This document shows positions 1 to 10,258 of a stretch of 64,000 nt of DNA, one piece after another. The translations under genes and the position numbers were made by a program. The notes under the pieces are model-generated. The model worked only from the letters and a program-made list of their open reading frames with translations, was not told where the DNA came from and did not search any database. Position 1 is the first letter of the stretch. Every line of letters starts with the position of its first letter. This DNA is from an uncultured Aquimarina sp. (GTDB taxonomy: Bacteria; Bacteroidota; Bacteroidia; Flavobacteriales; Flavobacteriaceae): assembly GCA_947499005.1 (NCBI GenBank), contig CANMML010000007.1:62001-126000 (forward strand), read 5' to 3'.

Positions 1-39
1 ACAGAAAGCTATTCGTGAATCGAGTAGCTTTCTGTTTTT
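1..39 (+). terminator. Intrinsic terminator of an upstream gene
   Basis: An 11-bp perfect stem (bases 1-11 with 25-35, AGAAAGCTA with TAGCTTTCT at its core) is followed by a T run. It ends a transcript entering from the left of the window, so the capsule genes that follow start a new transcription unit. Confidence 0.85.
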
Positions 40-138
40 GAGATATTATTAAAAGCATGTAATATATCTTAGCGAATAAGTATAAAATTCAATTTTAATT
101 GAATTTTACTAATTAAAAACAACTATACAATATATGAT

Positions 139-168
139 TTGTTGATATGATTTAAAGAGCTATATTTG
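139..168 (+). promoter_or_regulatory. Bacteroidota-type promoter of the capsule locus
   Basis: TTG at 139-141, a 19-base spacer and TATATTTG at 161-168 match the Bacteroidota consensus TTG-N17-23-TAnnTTTG. Transcription would start near 174-176, about 50 bases before the first capsule gene. No other equally good promoter was noticed before the long run of closely spaced capsule genes. Confidence 0.6.
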
Positions 169-223
169 GCTCCGATTATTAGTAGTATCACCAACTATTA
201 GTTTTTAATAAGCGTATTTAAAA

Positions 224-1234
224 ATGAAAATACTAGTAACAGGAGCAGCTGGATTTATAGGTTATCATTTAGTAGATAAATTACTAAAGAATGGTTTAGA
301 AGTAGTTGGTTTAGATAATTTGAATGAATATTATGACGTAAATCTTAAGCTAGATAGGCTTAAGGAGCTTGGAGTGAGTGGTTTGTGTCAATTGGGAGGC
401 TTGTTGGAAAGCGAAATATCTTCAAAATTTAAGTTTCAAAAATTAGATTTATTAGATTATAATAAGTTAGATAATCTTTTTCAAGATCAAAATTTTGATA
501 TAGTAGTAAATCTTGCAGCCCAATCTGGAGTTAGATACTCTCTTGAAAAACCCCATTCTTATGTACAATCAAATATTGTAGGCTTTGTTAATATATTGGA
601 ATGTTGTAAAAATCATTCAATTAGGCATTTAGTATATGCGTCTAGTTCTTCAGTTTATGGTAATAATGAAAAAATACCATTTTCTGAAAGTGATAGAGTG
701 GATCATCCAGTAAGCATTTATGCTGCAACAAAAAAAAGTAATGAGTTAATGGCTCATACCTATAGTTATATTTATAATCTGCCTACTACAGGTCTTAGGT
801 TTTTTACAGTTTATGGACCTTGGGGTAGACCAGATATGGCTCCGATACTTTTTGCAACTGCAATTAGCGAGGATAAACCAATTAAGGTGTATAATCATGG
901 GGATATGCAAAGAGACTTTACTTATATAGATGATATTATTTCAGGAATAGAGATTGTCTTAAATAGTGTGCCTGTTAAAGATAATGATTCACCTCCTTTC
1001 GAAATAAATAATATAGGTAATGGTACTCCTGTGAATTTAATGGATTTTATTGCAGCAATAGAGGATACTATGGGGGTAGAGGCAAAGAAAGATTTCATTG
1101 ATATCCAGCCAGGTGATGTTCCTAGAACATGGGCAGATACTTCTAGTTTAGAAAGTAAAGGGTATAAGAGCTCTACTCCAGTAAAAGCAGGGGTAGATAA
1201 ATTTATAGATTGGTACAAAACATATTATGAATAG
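224..1234 (+). CDS. UDP-glucuronate 4-epimerase-like NAD-dependent epimerase
   Basis: This is a 336-residue extended short-chain dehydrogenase/epimerase. The N-terminus carries the Rossmann motif TGAAGFIG (residues 6-13), and SSSSVYG and a YAATK (YxxxK) catalytic motif lie mid-protein. Length and sequence resemble the LspL/Cap1J group, which interconverts UDP-glucuronate and UDP-galacturonate in the cytoplasm. The next gene, UDP-glucose dehydrogenase, makes UDP-glucuronate, which supports that substrate. It is the first gene of the capsule operon. A UDP-GlcNAc or UDP-GalNAc epimerase role cannot be excluded from sequence alone. Confidence 0.8.
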   Translation: MKILVTGAAGFIGYHLVDKLLKNGLEVVGLDNLNEYYDVNLKLDRLKELGVSGLCQLGGLLESEISSKFKFQKLDLLDYNKLDNLFQDQNFDIVVNLAAQSGVRYSLEKPHSYVQSNIVGFVNILECCKNHSIRHLVYASSSSVYGNNEKIPFSESDRVDHPVSIYAATKKSNELMAHTYSYIYNLPTTGLRFFTVYGPWGRPDMAPILFATAISEDKPIKVYNHGDMQRDFTYIDDIISGIEIVLNSVPVKDNDSPPFEINNIGNGTPVNLMDFIAAIEDTMGVEAKKDFIDIQPGDVPRTWADTSSLESKGYKSSTPVKAGVDKFIDWYKTYYE

Positions 1235-1252
1235 GCTTAACAAGAGAAATAG

Positions 1253-2647
1253 ATGATAAAGAATATTTGTTGTATTGGAGCAGGTTATGTTGGTGGTCCA
1301 ACAATGTCAATTATTGCTTTAAAAAGCCCTCATATAAAAGTTACTGTAGTTGATTTAAATCAAGAAAGAATTGACGCATGGAATGGTGAAGATCTTGATA
1401 AATTACCTGTATATGAACCTGGTTTGGCAGAAGTGGTAGATCAATGTAGAGGTAAGAATTTGTTTTTCTCTACAGAGGTAGACAAAGCTATCGATAAAGC
1501 AGATGCAATTTTTATATCCGTAAATACTCCAACAAAAACTTATGGGGTAGGAAAAGGAATGGCAGCAGATTTAAAATACATTGAATTATGTGCTAGGCAA
1601 ATTGCCCGAGTAGCAACTTCTGATAAAATTGTAATAGAAAAGTCAACATTACCAGTTAGAACAGCGGAGGCAATCGCTAATATTTTAAAAAACACAGGTA
1701 ATGGTGTAGATTTTCAAATACTTTCTAATCCAGAATTCTTAGCAGAAGGGACAGCAGTTAGTGATCTTATGAGTCCAGATAGGGTTCTTATAGGAGGAGA
1801 ACAAACTGAAAAAGGTAAAAAAGCTGCTGAGAAATTGGTAGATGTATATAAAAACTGGGTTGATGAAGATAAAATTTTGACGACTAATGTTTGGTCATCA
1901 GAATTGTCTAAGTTAACAGCAAATGCTTTTTTAGCACAAAGAGTTTCATCAATAAATGCAATGTCAGAACTGTGTGAAGTTACTGGAGCTGATGTAAACG
2001 AAGTGGCTAGAGCGATTGGTACAGATTCTAGAATAGGATCAAAGTTTTTAAAAGCTTCAGTAGGGTTTGGAGGATCTTGCTTTCAAAAAGATATTTTGAA
2101 TCTTGTATATATAGCAAAGTCTTATGGGCTTAACGAAGTTGCAGATTATTGGGAACAAGTTATTGTTTTAAATGATCATCAAAAAAGAAGATTCGCAGCT
2201 AATATTGTAAAAACATTATTTAATACCGTCTCAGGTAAGGATATCGCTATTCTTGGTTGGGCTTTTAAGAAAGATACTAATGATACTAGAGAGTCTGCGG
2301 CTATTTACGTAGCAGATGAATTGTTGAATGAAAGAGCTAGCTTGAAAGTTTATGATCCTAAGGTTAATGAGGAAAAAGTTTATACAGACTTAAATTACCT
2401 AGAGACGAGAACAAATAAAGAGAATGTTGAGTTAGTTGATGTTGTAGAAGATCCATATGAAGCTTGTAAAGGAGCACATGCTATAGCTATCTTAACAGAA
2501 TGGGATGAATTTAAAAGTTACGATTGGAATAGAATATATGACAATATGCAGAAGCCAGCTTTTATCTTTGATGGTAGAGCTTTATTAGATTTAGAAGAGT
2601 TGTCAAGAATAGGTTTTATAACTTATAGTATAGGAAAAGGAAATTAA
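1253..2647 (+). CDS. ugd: UDP-glucose 6-dehydrogenase, eukaryote-like
   Basis: This 464-residue protein oxidises UDP-glucose to UDP-glucuronate with two NAD+. The Rossmann motif GAGYVGG is at residues 9-15, and the catalytic cysteine sits in [10 protein letters not shown] around residue 275. The C-terminal UDP-binding domain contains [14 protein letters not shown]. The length and the GGPTM variant after the glycine motif match the longer animal/plant-like UGDH group, common in Bacteroidota, rather than the roughly 390-residue enterobacterial enzyme. It lies 18 bases after the epimerase and one base before manC, so the three are surely co-transcribed. It supplies UDP-GlcA and, through the epimerase, UDP-GalA. 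Confidence 0.92.
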   Translation: MIKNICCIGAGYVGGPTMSIIALKSPHIKVTVVDLNQERIDAWNGEDLDKLPVYEPGLAEVVDQCRGKNLFFSTEVDKAIDKADAIFISVNTPTKTYGVGKGMAADLKYIELCARQIARVATSDKIVIEKSTLPVRTAEAIANILKNTGNGVDFQILSNPEFLAEGTAVSDLMSPDRVLIGGEQTEKGKKAAEKLVDVYKNWVDEDKILTTNVWSSELSKLTANAFLAQRVSSINAMSELCEVTGADVNEVARAIGTDSRIGSKFLKASVGFGGSCFQKDILNLVYIAKSYGLNEVADYWEQVIVLNDHQKRRFAANIVKTLFNTVSGKDIAILGWAFKKDTNDTRESAAIYVADELLNERASLKVYDPKVNEEKVYTDLNYLETRTNKENVELVDVVEDPYEACKGAHAIAILTEWDEFKSYDWNRIYDNMQKPAFIFDGRALLDLEELSRIGFITYSIGKGN

Positions 2648-2648
2648 T

Positions 2649-3647
2649 ATGTCAAAAGTACAACACGTTATATTGACTGGAGGAGTAGGAAGCAGATTGT
2701 GGCCGCTTTCTAGAAAGAGCAATCCTAAACAATATATTAAATTATTTAAAGGAAGATCTTTGTTTGAAATGACTATCAAACGAAATTTACAAGTTACTAA
2801 TGAAGTCATAGTTGTTGGTAGTGTAGATAATTATCATCTCAGTAATGAGGCTGTAAATTCAGTAGGGATCAAACCTTTAAATATTATTGAAGCCACTCCA
2901 AGAAATACCGCAGCGGCTATTGCATTTGCAGCTTTTGCAGCTAATGTTGATGATATTTTAGTAGTAACTCCTTCAGATCATATTATTCAAAATGATGAAT
3001 TATATGAGCTAGCGATGAAGGATGCAATAAAACTAGCTAACGAAGGTAATATTGTAACATTTGGTATTAATCCTACTAAACCAGAAACTGGTTATGGGTA
3101 TATTGAGTTTGATGGAAATGATGTATTGTCTTTTAGAGAAAAACCTAATAAAGATACTGCTGAATACTTCATAGAAAAAGGTAATTTTTTGTGGAATAGT
3201 GGCATGTTTTGTTTTAAAGCATCTGTTTTACTGGAAGAGCTAGAAGCATTTGAACCAGAAGTTTTTTCTACATCAAAGGAGGCATGGGATAATGCTATTG
3301 ATGGGAAATTGAGTATTGAAGATTCAAAAAAGATTCCATCAATAAGTATTGATTATGCTGTAATGGAACGAAGTAAAAAAATCAAGGTTGTTCCTGGGGC
3401 TTTCGAGTGGTCAGATTTAGGATCCTTTGAATCTATTTATGATTATTTGAAATCTACAGGTCATGAGGTAGATGGAAATGGAAATATGGTTATAGGAAGT
3501 AATATTTATACTACTTTTTTAGGAATGAGAAATACCATATTTGTGCATACAGAAGATGCAAATCTAATATTACAAAAAGAAAAGGCACAGGATGTAAAGA
3601 AGATTTACAGTGCTTTAGATAAAGTAGGATCAAGACTGTTGGATTAA
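2649..3647 (+). CDS. manC: Mannose-1-phosphate guanylyltransferase
   Basis: This 332-residue nucleotidyltransferase makes GDP-mannose from mannose-1-phosphate and GTP. The pyrophosphorylase signature GGVGSRLWPLSRKSNPKQ is near residue 11, with VTPSDH and FREKP further on. It is the short form and lacks the C-terminal phosphomannose isomerase domain of the roughly 470-residue type II enzymes. It touches the next gene (the stop and the next ATG adjoin at 3647), and with fcl and gmd it forms the GDP-L-fucose branch. No phosphomannomutase is present in the window, so mannose-1-phosphate must come from elsewhere. Confidence 0.9.
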   Translation: MSKVQHVILTGGVGSRLWPLSRKSNPKQYIKLFKGRSLFEMTIKRNLQVTNEVIVVGSVDNYHLSNEAVNSVGIKPLNIIEATPRNTAAAIAFAAFAANVDDILVVTPSDHIIQNDELYELAMKDAIKLANEGNIVTFGINPTKPETGYGYIEFDGNDVLSFREKPNKDTAEYFIEKGNFLWNSGMFCFKASVLLEELEAFEPEVFSTSKEAWDNAIDGKLSIEDSKKIPSISIDYAVMERSKKIKVVPGAFEWSDLGSFESIYDYLKSTGHEVDGNGNMVIGSNIYTTFLGMRNTIFVHTEDANLILQKEKAQDVKKIYSALDKVGSRLLD

Positions 3648-4597
3648 TGAAAGATAAGAAAATATACATAGCAGGTCATAGAGGTATGGTAGGTGGTGCT
3701 ATATGGCGCCAGTTAGAGTCTCTTGGCTATTCTAATTTAATAGGATATACAAGTTCAGAATTGGATTTGAAAAATCAACAGGCAGTTGTTGATTTTTTTG
3801 AAAAAGAAAAACCTCAAATTGTTATAGATGCAGCAGCAAGAGTTGGAGGAATTCTAGCTAACAATGATTTCCCTTATAATTTTTTAATGGAAAACATGCA
3901 AATTCAAAATAATTTAATTGATGCTTCATTAAAGGGCGGTGTCGAAAAGTTTATTTTTTTAGGTAGTTCCTGTATTTATCCAAAATTTGCTCCTCAACCT
4001 TTAAAGGAAGAGTATTTGTTAACAGATTCTCTTGAACCTACTAATGAGTGGTATGCAATAGCTAAGATTTCTGGAGTAAAGACTTGTCAAGCTGTTAGGA
4101 AACAATATAACAAGGATTTTGTGAGTTTAATGCCAACTAATCTTTATGGAACACATGATAATTTTGATTTAGAAACATCACATGTATTGCCAGCAATGAT
4201 TCGAAAGTTTTATGATGCAAAACAATCAGGAAATAAAGAGGTCGTTTTATGGGGGACAGGTTCTCCTATGAGGGAGTTTTTGTTTGTTGATGATATGGCT
4301 GCTTCTGTTGTTTTCGCTTTAGAGAATAAATTACCAGAGCATTTATATAATGTTGGTACAGGGGTAGATGTGACAATTAAAGAATTAGCAGAAACGGTTA
4401 AAAGTATTGTCGGTTTTGAAGGTAATATTATATGGGATTCCAATAAGCCAGACGGTACGCCTAGGAAGTTAATGGATATTTCTAAAATGCATGAGCTTGG
4501 TTGGAAACACAAGGTCAATTTAAGAGAAGGAATAGAAAAAACTTATAACTGGTTTTTAGAAAATATTAATGAAATAAAAGAAGTTAAACTAAACTAA
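3647..4597 (+). CDS. fcl: GDP-L-fucose synthase
   Basis: This 316-residue bifunctional epimerase/reductase converts GDP-4-keto-6-deoxymannose to GDP-L-fucose with NADPH. Evidence is the N-terminal [10 protein letters not shown] cofactor motif, [13 protein letters not shown], and the YAIAK catalytic pair, all hallmarks of the WcaG/Fcl family and of the right length. It overlaps manC and gmd by one base on either side, so translation is coupled. In many genomes gmd precedes fcl; here the order is reversed. Confidence 0.92.
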   Translation: MKDKKIYIAGHRGMVGGAIWRQLESLGYSNLIGYTSSELDLKNQQAVVDFFEKEKPQIVIDAAARVGGILANNDFPYNFLMENMQIQNNLIDASLKGGVEKFIFLGSSCIYPKFAPQPLKEEYLLTDSLEPTNEWYAIAKISGVKTCQAVRKQYNKDFVSLMPTNLYGTHDNFDLETSHVLPAMIRKFYDAKQSGNKEVVLWGTGSPMREFLFVDDMAASVVFALENKLPEHLYNVGTGVDVTIKELAETVKSIVGFEGNIIWDSNKPDGTPRKLMDISKMHELGWKHKVNLREGIEKTYNWFLENINEIKEVKLN

Positions 4598-5730
4598 TGG
4601 CAAATAAAGTCGCTTTAATAACAGGAGTAACAGGTCAAGACGGTTCGTATTTGGCAGAGTTATTATTAGATAAGGGATATATGGTTCATGGTATTAAAAG
4701 AAGATCTTCTTCTTTTAATACTGATCGAATCGATCATTTGTATCAAGACCCACATAATCCAGATGTAAGATTTAAGTTACACTACGGAGATTTGACAGAT
4801 TCAATGAATTTGACGAGGATCATTCAGGAGGTACAGCCAGATGAAATATATAATTTAGGAGCCATGTCTCATGTAAAGGTTTCTTTTGATTCGCCTGAAT
4901 ATGTTGCTAATGTTGATGGTTTGGGGACACTGCGTTTGCTGGAAGCAGTACGAATTTTAGGTTTGGAAAAGAAAACTAGAATTTATCAAGCTTCTACTTC
5001 TGAACTATACGGAGGTATGGTTGAGAATAAAAATGAAAGAGGATTTTATGATGAAAACACACCATTTTACCCTCGTTCACCATATGGAGTAGCTAAGATT
5101 TATGGTTTTTGGATAACTAAGAATTATAGAGAGGCTTATGATATTTTTGCTTGTAATGGTATTTTATTTAACCATGAGTCTCCACGAAGAGGGGAGACGT
5201 TTGTTACAAGAAAAATAACTAGGGCTGTATCAAAAATAGCTTTAGGTCTTCAGGATAAAGTTTATCTAGGAAATTTAGAGGCAAAAAGAGATTGGGGTCA
5301 TGCAAAAGATTATGTTCGAATGATGTGGATGATTTTGCAAGCTGATGAGGCAGAGGATTGGGTAATTGCTACAGGAGTTACTACAAAAGTTAGAGACTTC
5401 GTTAAGATGGCTTTTAGTCATGTAGGAATCACATTGGATTTTAAAGGGGAGGGAGTAAATGAAAAGGCTTATGTAATTTCTTGTTCTAAACCAGATTATC
5501 AATTAGAGATCGGTAAAGAGATATTAAGTATAGACCCTAAGTATTTTAGACCTACAGAAGTAGATTTATTAATAGGTGACCCTACTAAAGCTAAAGAGAA
5601 ATTAGGATGGGTTCCTGAACATGATTTACAATCATTAGTAAATGATATGATGGCAAGTGATTTAAAATTGATGAAAAAAGATCAGTTTTTGAAAGGGGCT
5701 GGTTACGAGACATTGAATTACTTTGAATAA
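4597..5730 (+). CDS. gmd: GDP-mannose 4,6-dehydratase
   Basis: This 377-residue SDR enzyme converts GDP-mannose to GDP-4-keto-6-deoxy-D-mannose, the first committed step to GDP-L-fucose. The motif [16 protein letters not shown] (residues 9-24) and the family-specific [11 protein letters not shown] near residue 36 identify Gmd, and YGVAK holds the catalytic tyrosine and lysine. Its length matches full-length bacterial Gmd. The product goes to the Fcl reductase encoded just upstream. Confidence 0.94.
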   Translation: MANKVALITGVTGQDGSYLAELLLDKGYMVHGIKRRSSSFNTDRIDHLYQDPHNPDVRFKLHYGDLTDSMNLTRIIQEVQPDEIYNLGAMSHVKVSFDSPEYVANVDGLGTLRLLEAVRILGLEKKTRIYQASTSELYGGMVENKNERGFYDENTPFYPRSPYGVAKIYGFWITKNYREAYDIFACNGILFNHESPRRGETFVTRKITRAVSKIALGLQDKVYLGNLEAKRDWGHAKDYVRMMWMILQADEAEDWVIATGVTTKVRDFVKMAFSHVGITLDFKGEGVNEKAYVISCSKPDYQLEIGKEILSIDPKYFRPTEVDLLIGDPTKAKEKLGWVPEHDLQSLVNDMMASDLKLMKKDQFLKGAGYETLNYFE

Positions 5731-5761
5731 GTTTCATCTGAATAATTAAAACTTAAGAATC

Positions 5762-6427
5762 ATGAAAAAGTTAGTTGCTGTTGTGCCAATGAGAGTTGGT
5801 TCTGAACGAGTGAAACATAAAAATTTTAGAGACTTTGCAGAAAAGTCTTTGTTTGAATATAAATTAGAAGTAGTAAAAAAGCTTCCTGTTGATGAAATTA
5901 TTATCAATACGGATAGTGACTATGCTATTGAGAAAGCTAAAGAAATGGGATTAAGTTACCATAAAAGAGAGCCTTATTATGCCAGTTCTAAGTGTACTAA
6001 TAGTGAATATCATAGTTATTTAGCAAATAAAACAGAAGCAGAGAATATTATAATAGTACAAGTTACAGCTCCTTTAATTCAAGAGGATACATATATCAGA
6101 GCAATTAATGAGTTTTATGATAATGATTGTAATAGTTTGATGTCTGTTAAAGAGGTTAAAGAGTTTATTTGGCATAATGGGGAGGCTGTTAATTATGATC
6201 CTCGAAATGCGCCAAATTCACAAAACTTACCAGATTATATAGCTCCTACTTTTGGTATTATTATAGTTAATAGACAAGCTATGATTGATTCTAGTAATTT
6301 TATTTGTTCTAATCCTAGGTTTATGAAAGTCACTCAGGCAGAAGCATTAGATATAGATACTGAAGTAGATTTTGAGTTTGCAGAATTTATGTTTAAAAAA
6401 CATATTTTAGAAAAAGAGGTTATATAA
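5762..6427 (+). CDS. Acylneuraminate cytidylyltransferase family protein
   Basis: This 221-residue enzyme of the CMP-sialate synthetase (NeuA/KdsB) fold activates a nonulosonic acid or similar sugar acid as its CMP derivative. The CTP-binding signature is the N-terminal VVPMRVGSERVKHKN, corresponding to the family's PARGGSKR-KN motif; VTAPL and a distal DIDTEVDFEFAE segment also fit. No sialic, legionaminic or pseudaminic acid synthase (NeuB/NeuC type) is present in the window. The donor is therefore either made elsewhere or is a different acid. The next gene looks like a matching transferase. Confidence 0.75.
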   Translation: MKKLVAVVPMRVGSERVKHKNFRDFAEKSLFEYKLEVVKKLPVDEIIINTDSDYAIEKAKEMGLSYHKREPYYASSKCTNSEYHSYLANKTEAENIIIVQVTAPLIQEDTYIRAINEFYDNDCNSLMSVKEVKEFIWHNGEAVNYDPRNAPNSQNLPDYIAPTFGIIIVNRQAMIDSSNFICSNPRFMKVTQAEALDIDTEVDFEFAEFMFKKHILEKEVI

Positions 6428-6434
6428 TCGATCA

Positions 6435-7643
6435 ATGATGAAGAAAATTATATACTTTGATTACTGGGAAAAGGGATATAGAAATTTTTTAAGGCTAGAT
6501 TCTACCTTCAAAACAAAGGGATATGATACTTTTCTATTGCATGTAAAATCTTGGTCGACTGAGATTAATGAAAAAGAAAGCTTCATAGATGGTATGTTAT
6601 CGCGTGACATTTCATATTACAAAGAGAATAGGATATATAATATTCTTAAGCAAGAACAACCGGAAGCAGTAATTATGCTTAACTTGTCTTTTATGCTTGA
6701 TCGAGCTATTGCTACAGCATGTAAAGATTTGGGTGTAAAAATATTTTATTTAGCACATGGTGTTGTCGTAGACGCTGAAAATACTAACTCTCATGATGTT
6801 AAAAGAAAAGATTTTTTTGGACTGTTTAATCGAGTGAGTAGAAAAAACATATTGTCATTATATAATTATTTATCAAGTCTTAAAAGTTTATCTCAATTTT
6901 TTAGTTTTGCTAACTCTATAGTTAAAGACCCTTCTAGTTATACTTTAAAACCTAGATATTCTAAAGAGTTAAAAGTTAGTAAATCTTTAGTTTATTATGA
7001 AAAAGATAAGAATACACTTGTCCATGATTTTAAATTTCCGGAAGATGAAATAAGTGTTGTAGGTAATCCAGAATTAGATGCTTTTTATCATAAAGAGCTA
7101 GAAAAAAAAGATAGCTTTTGTGAAAAAATAGAATTAACTAAAGAAAGTTATGTAGCTTATTTAGATGACGGCTTTGATAATACACATGGATGGACACTCA
7201 GTAAATGGCATGATTTTTTACAGGATTTAAATGATGTAGTTACTAGTAATAATCATTTATTAGCAGTAAAGCTTCACCCTAGAAGGGATGTTCTTTTGTC
7301 AAAAGATTTTTTTGAAGGGCAAAATATTTTTTATTACAAGGATATAGATTTTAAAAATTTTATATATCATTCTAGTTTTGTTGTTAGTCATTTTTCTTCG
7401 GTTATTGTTTATGCTTTTTTATTAAACAAAAAGGTGAAATCCCCTAGATGGGGAGAATCAAAAGGGGTTAGTAAAAAATTTGACTCTGATTTAGTACAGT
7501 ATTATGATACAAAAGATAATTTTATTAAAAGTTTTCTTGATGTAAATAAAGATGATTCTCTCATAAAAACCTATGTAAAAGAGAATATGGGGATATATGA
7601 TGGAAAAAGTATCAAAAGAATAGTGAATATAGTTACTAGTTAA
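6435..7643 (+). CDS. Probable sialyltransferase-like glycosyltransferase
   Basis: This 402-residue cytoplasmic protein has no standard GT2 or GT4 signature. It carries, in order, LDDGF (about residue 243), LHPRRD (about 281) and SHFSS (about 318). These correspond to the (D/E)(D/E)G, HP and SS motifs of bacterial sialyl/polysialyltransferases and related capsule transferases. VVGNPELD at mid-protein also occurs in GT-B capsule transferases. Lying directly after a CMP-sugar synthetase, it is a good candidate to transfer that CMP-activated acid. The exact family is not certain; a CDP-glycerol-type transferase is the main alternative. Confidence 0.5.
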   Translation: MMKKIIYFDYWEKGYRNFLRLDSTFKTKGYDTFLLHVKSWSTEINEKESFIDGMLSRDISYYKENRIYNILKQEQPEAVIMLNLSFMLDRAIATACKDLGVKIFYLAHGVVVDAENTNSHDVKRKDFFGLFNRVSRKNILSLYNYLSSLKSLSQFFSFANSIVKDPSSYTLKPRYSKELKVSKSLVYYEKDKNTLVHDFKFPEDEISVVGNPELDAFYHKELEKKDSFCEKIELTKESYVAYLDDGFDNTHGWTLSKWHDFLQDLNDVVTSNNHLLAVKLHPRRDVLLSKDFFEGQNIFYYKDIDFKNFIYHSSFVVSHFSSVIVYAFLLNKKVKSPRWGESKGVSKKFDSDLVQYYDTKDNFIKSFLDVNKDDSLIKTYVKENMGIYDGKSIKRIVNIVTS

Positions 7644-7670
7644 ATACTTAGTAGTGGTTTATAAATTGGG

Positions 7671-8930
7671 ATGAATTATTTGAAAATAAAACATTTTTTT
7701 AATCGAGTTTTAGAAAAAAGGAAAAAAGGACTTTCTTTTTTATTGTATAATCTATCAGGTAATTTCTTTACATTTTCGTTAAATTTATTTCTTCCTTTCT
7801 TTATTTCAATAAATGACTATGGATACTTTGCTATAGTTTTTTCTTTGCATAACGTACTTATAAATTTATTTACATTTGGGTTTGATCTGAGTATTCTTAA
7901 GTATTCATTAGATAGCAACGATAAAAAAGAGGTTTTATATAATATTATATTAAGTTGGTTAAAAGTTACCTTGATAATAATGCCTGTAGCATTATTATCA
8001 ATTTTTTTAATTGATTATTTTAAATTGACAAATTTCTCATATGTAGAAGTTTTAAATATATATGTATCAGCCCTTGTTATTTCTTTGTTCAGAATAGTCT
8101 TGATGTTTTATGTGTCTAAATCAGAAACAGGAAAATATGGACAAATTTTTGTTAGTAATAAGTTAATACAATTACTGGCTGTTTTTGGGATTATCTTACT
8201 TTTTAATGATATTAAATATATTTCATTTGCATTTTTAGTACAAGGGGGTGCAGTCTTGTTGATATTGCTTTATCATTTAAAAAAGATGTCCATTTTTGAA
8301 CTGAATAGGAATAAATTATTAATTAAAAATATTGCAAAATTTACTTGGCCATTATCTATTAATACTTTTGGAAGCTTGGGATATAATTATGGGTTTAATT
8401 TATTTATTTCGCCTTTTTTAAGTCTTTCTGAAATTTCAGTTTTAAATATATTTACTCAATTTGGGACTGCTATTCGAATGATACTAAATGCACTTAATGA
8501 TGGGTATTTACCAACATATTATGAAAAGTATAAGGCGAATTTCAAGGAAGGTGTACAGATGTTTTTTAAATATATATTGAATAACTCAATTATTATTTTA
8601 AGTATTTTCATAGTAGTTGGAGTTATTTATAAGTATTTAGGTTTTAAAGACTCAGTTGATTATACTATTTTGAATATAATTATCTTTATGGGGAGTGCTA
8701 TTATATATAACCTTAAAGCGATAGGTACTAATTCATTGTTAATTGAAGGTAAATCAAAAACTCTTACAGCTTACACTTTAATAGCTACAGTTACAAATAT
8801 TCTTATAGGTTTTATTTTGGTTAAATATTATGGGTTTATGGGATGTTTATTGTCTTTATTTATAGCGAGTTTATTACAGGCAATAATCTTTAACAAGGGA
8901 GTTTTAAATAAATTAATACTAAAAAAATAA
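7671..8930 (+). CDS. wzx: Wzx-type polysaccharide flippase
   Basis: This 419-residue, strongly hydrophobic protein has about 12 predicted membrane helices and the MATE/PST-like layout of Wzx flippases. Basic loops such as KTFLNRVLEKRKKG-like segments lie at the N-terminus. It would move undecaprenyl-linked repeat units across the inner membrane. Its place beside a polymerase candidate and the glycosyltransferases supports this. Sequence motifs in this family are weak, so the call rests on topology and context. Confidence 0.75.
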   Translation: MNYLKIKHFFNRVLEKRKKGLSFLLYNLSGNFFTFSLNLFLPFFISINDYGYFAIVFSLHNVLINLFTFGFDLSILKYSLDSNDKKEVLYNIILSWLKVTLIIMPVALLSIFLIDYFKLTNFSYVEVLNIYVSALVISLFRIVLMFYVSKSETGKYGQIFVSNKLIQLLAVFGIILLFNDIKYISFAFLVQGGAVLLILLYHLKKMSIFELNRNKLLIKNIAKFTWPLSINTFGSLGYNYGFNLFISPFLSLSEISVLNIFTQFGTAIRMILNALNDGYLPTYYEKYKANFKEGVQMFFKYILNNSIIILSIFIVVGVIYKYLGFKDSVDYTILNIIIFMGSAIIYNLKAIGTNSLLIEGKSKTLTAYTLIATVTNILIGFILVKYYGFMGCLLSLFIASLLQAIIFNKGVLNKLILKK

Positions 8931-8954
8931 ATAGTTTTCATTCGCCTTTAATTT

Positions 8955-10247
8955 ATGAGACAAAAAAAAATTTTAATACGTTTTTTTCTTTTGTTCGTTT
9001 TTTTGATCGTTCAATTAATTTCAGATTTTGATTTAAAAAACAAAGTGTTTGTTATTCTGTCAATGATCTTTTTGATAAGGTTGATATATATATTTAGGGA
9101 TATTAGGCCCTTATTTATGTTATTCTTGTTTATGTTTTCTTATACAATGCCTTTTTATCAAGTTTTTTTTCTAGATAAAACGGTCTCATATCATGCAAGT
9201 TTCAATACCCCTTATTTTTTAAGCAGAGTACTAGAAATTTTTACATTATTTATTTTTGGAATTAATTTCTTTATAATTAAAAATTTAAAATATCAGTTTG
9301 TATCCAAGAGATTCAAAAGAAGTGAGAACAAAGTTGTTTTTTATTTACTGTCACTTATTGTATTGTTTATAGCTTTATTTGCTTTACAAGGGCAAAATTT
9401 GCTTAGTGGTGCTTCTTATGGGGATTTAGATAAGGATAGATCTCCAATGTATGAGTATAGTCTTATCTTTTTATCAATATTAATTTTTGGATTTAAAAAT
9501 AATTTTAGGAATAGAGTAATTATAATAGGGCTTTCATCATTTATCATTCTTAAAGATATTCTTTATGGAGGAAGGGTAACTTCTTTTATGTTGTTAATAC
9601 TTTTGTTTTATGGATATTTTGAACATAAAATTTCTACAAAACGCATTGTAATTTATAGTGTGATTTTTTATTTTATAATGGCTAGTTTGTCTGTTATAAG
9701 GGGTAATCCTGCGTTGCTCTTAGATGGGTTTAAGTTTGGTGAAATAGTAGAAGGTTTTTTTGCGAAGAATGATAATGAAATAGTTACCTCTAATCAGGGA
9801 GACATTGCACAGTCTTCAGCCAGGTTAATTGGATTTACAAAAAAAAATATTTTAAATCAGCCAAGGAGAACCAGAGCTTTGTATGAATTTGTAAGATCAG
9901 TTTTTACCCCAGGTTTTAGTCAACACGAGTTATCTAATTTATCAAAATATAAAAAAGAAGAATACTCGGCAGGAGGAGGAACTCTCCTACCTATTTATTT
10001 TTATATATGGTTATCTTATTTTGGAATTATTTTAATTAGTTGGTTTTTTTCAAAGATTGCAATAATGTTTCAATCAACAAATAAAGAGCATATATTGCTT
10101 TTTTGCATTTTGGTTATGACAACTTACCCAAGATGGATTGGTTATTCACCTAATACAATGTTTAAATTGTCCTTGTATGTTATTCCTATATTTTTGATTA
10201 TTAAAAATTTTATAAAAATAAAGCAATCAAAATCTTTGATTTATTAG
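8955..10247 (+). CDS. wzy: Wzy-type repeat-unit polymerase candidate
   Basis: This 430-residue integral membrane protein has about 10-12 hydrophobic segments and a large polar loop around residues 255-340. That is the expected shape of an O-antigen/capsule polymerase. Base composition is especially AT-rich, as is usual for wzx/wzy genes. It would join repeat units at the periplasmic face. Wzy proteins share little sequence, so topology, size and position next to wzx are the evidence. Confidence 0.65.
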   Translation: MRQKKILIRFFLLFVFLIVQLISDFDLKNKVFVILSMIFLIRLIYIFRDIRPLFMLFLFMFSYTMPFYQVFFLDKTVSYHASFNTPYFLSRVLEIFTLFIFGINFFIIKNLKYQFVSKRFKRSENKVVFYLLSLIVLFIALFALQGQNLLSGASYGDLDKDRSPMYEYSLIFLSILIFGFKNNFRNRVIIIGLSSFIILKDILYGGRVTSFMLLILLFYGYFEHKISTKRIVIYSVIFYFIMASLSVIRGNPALLLDGFKFGEIVEGFFAKNDNEIVTSNQGDIAQSSARLIGFTKKNILNQPRRTRALYEFVRSVFTPGFSQHELSNLSKYKKEEYSAGGGTLLPIYFYIWLSYFGIILISWFFSKIAIMFQSTNKEHILLFCILVMTTYPRWIGYSPNTMFKLSLYVIPIFLIIKNFIKIKQSKSLIY

Positions 10248-10258
10248 AAGTTAGTCTC

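Noticed and set aside
922-1218. Antisense open frames (for example 922-1218, 4210-4518, 10468-10890 and 56904-57299, all minus strand)
   Set aside because: They lie fully inside well-identified genes on the other strand, have unlikely protein composition and no promoter signals.
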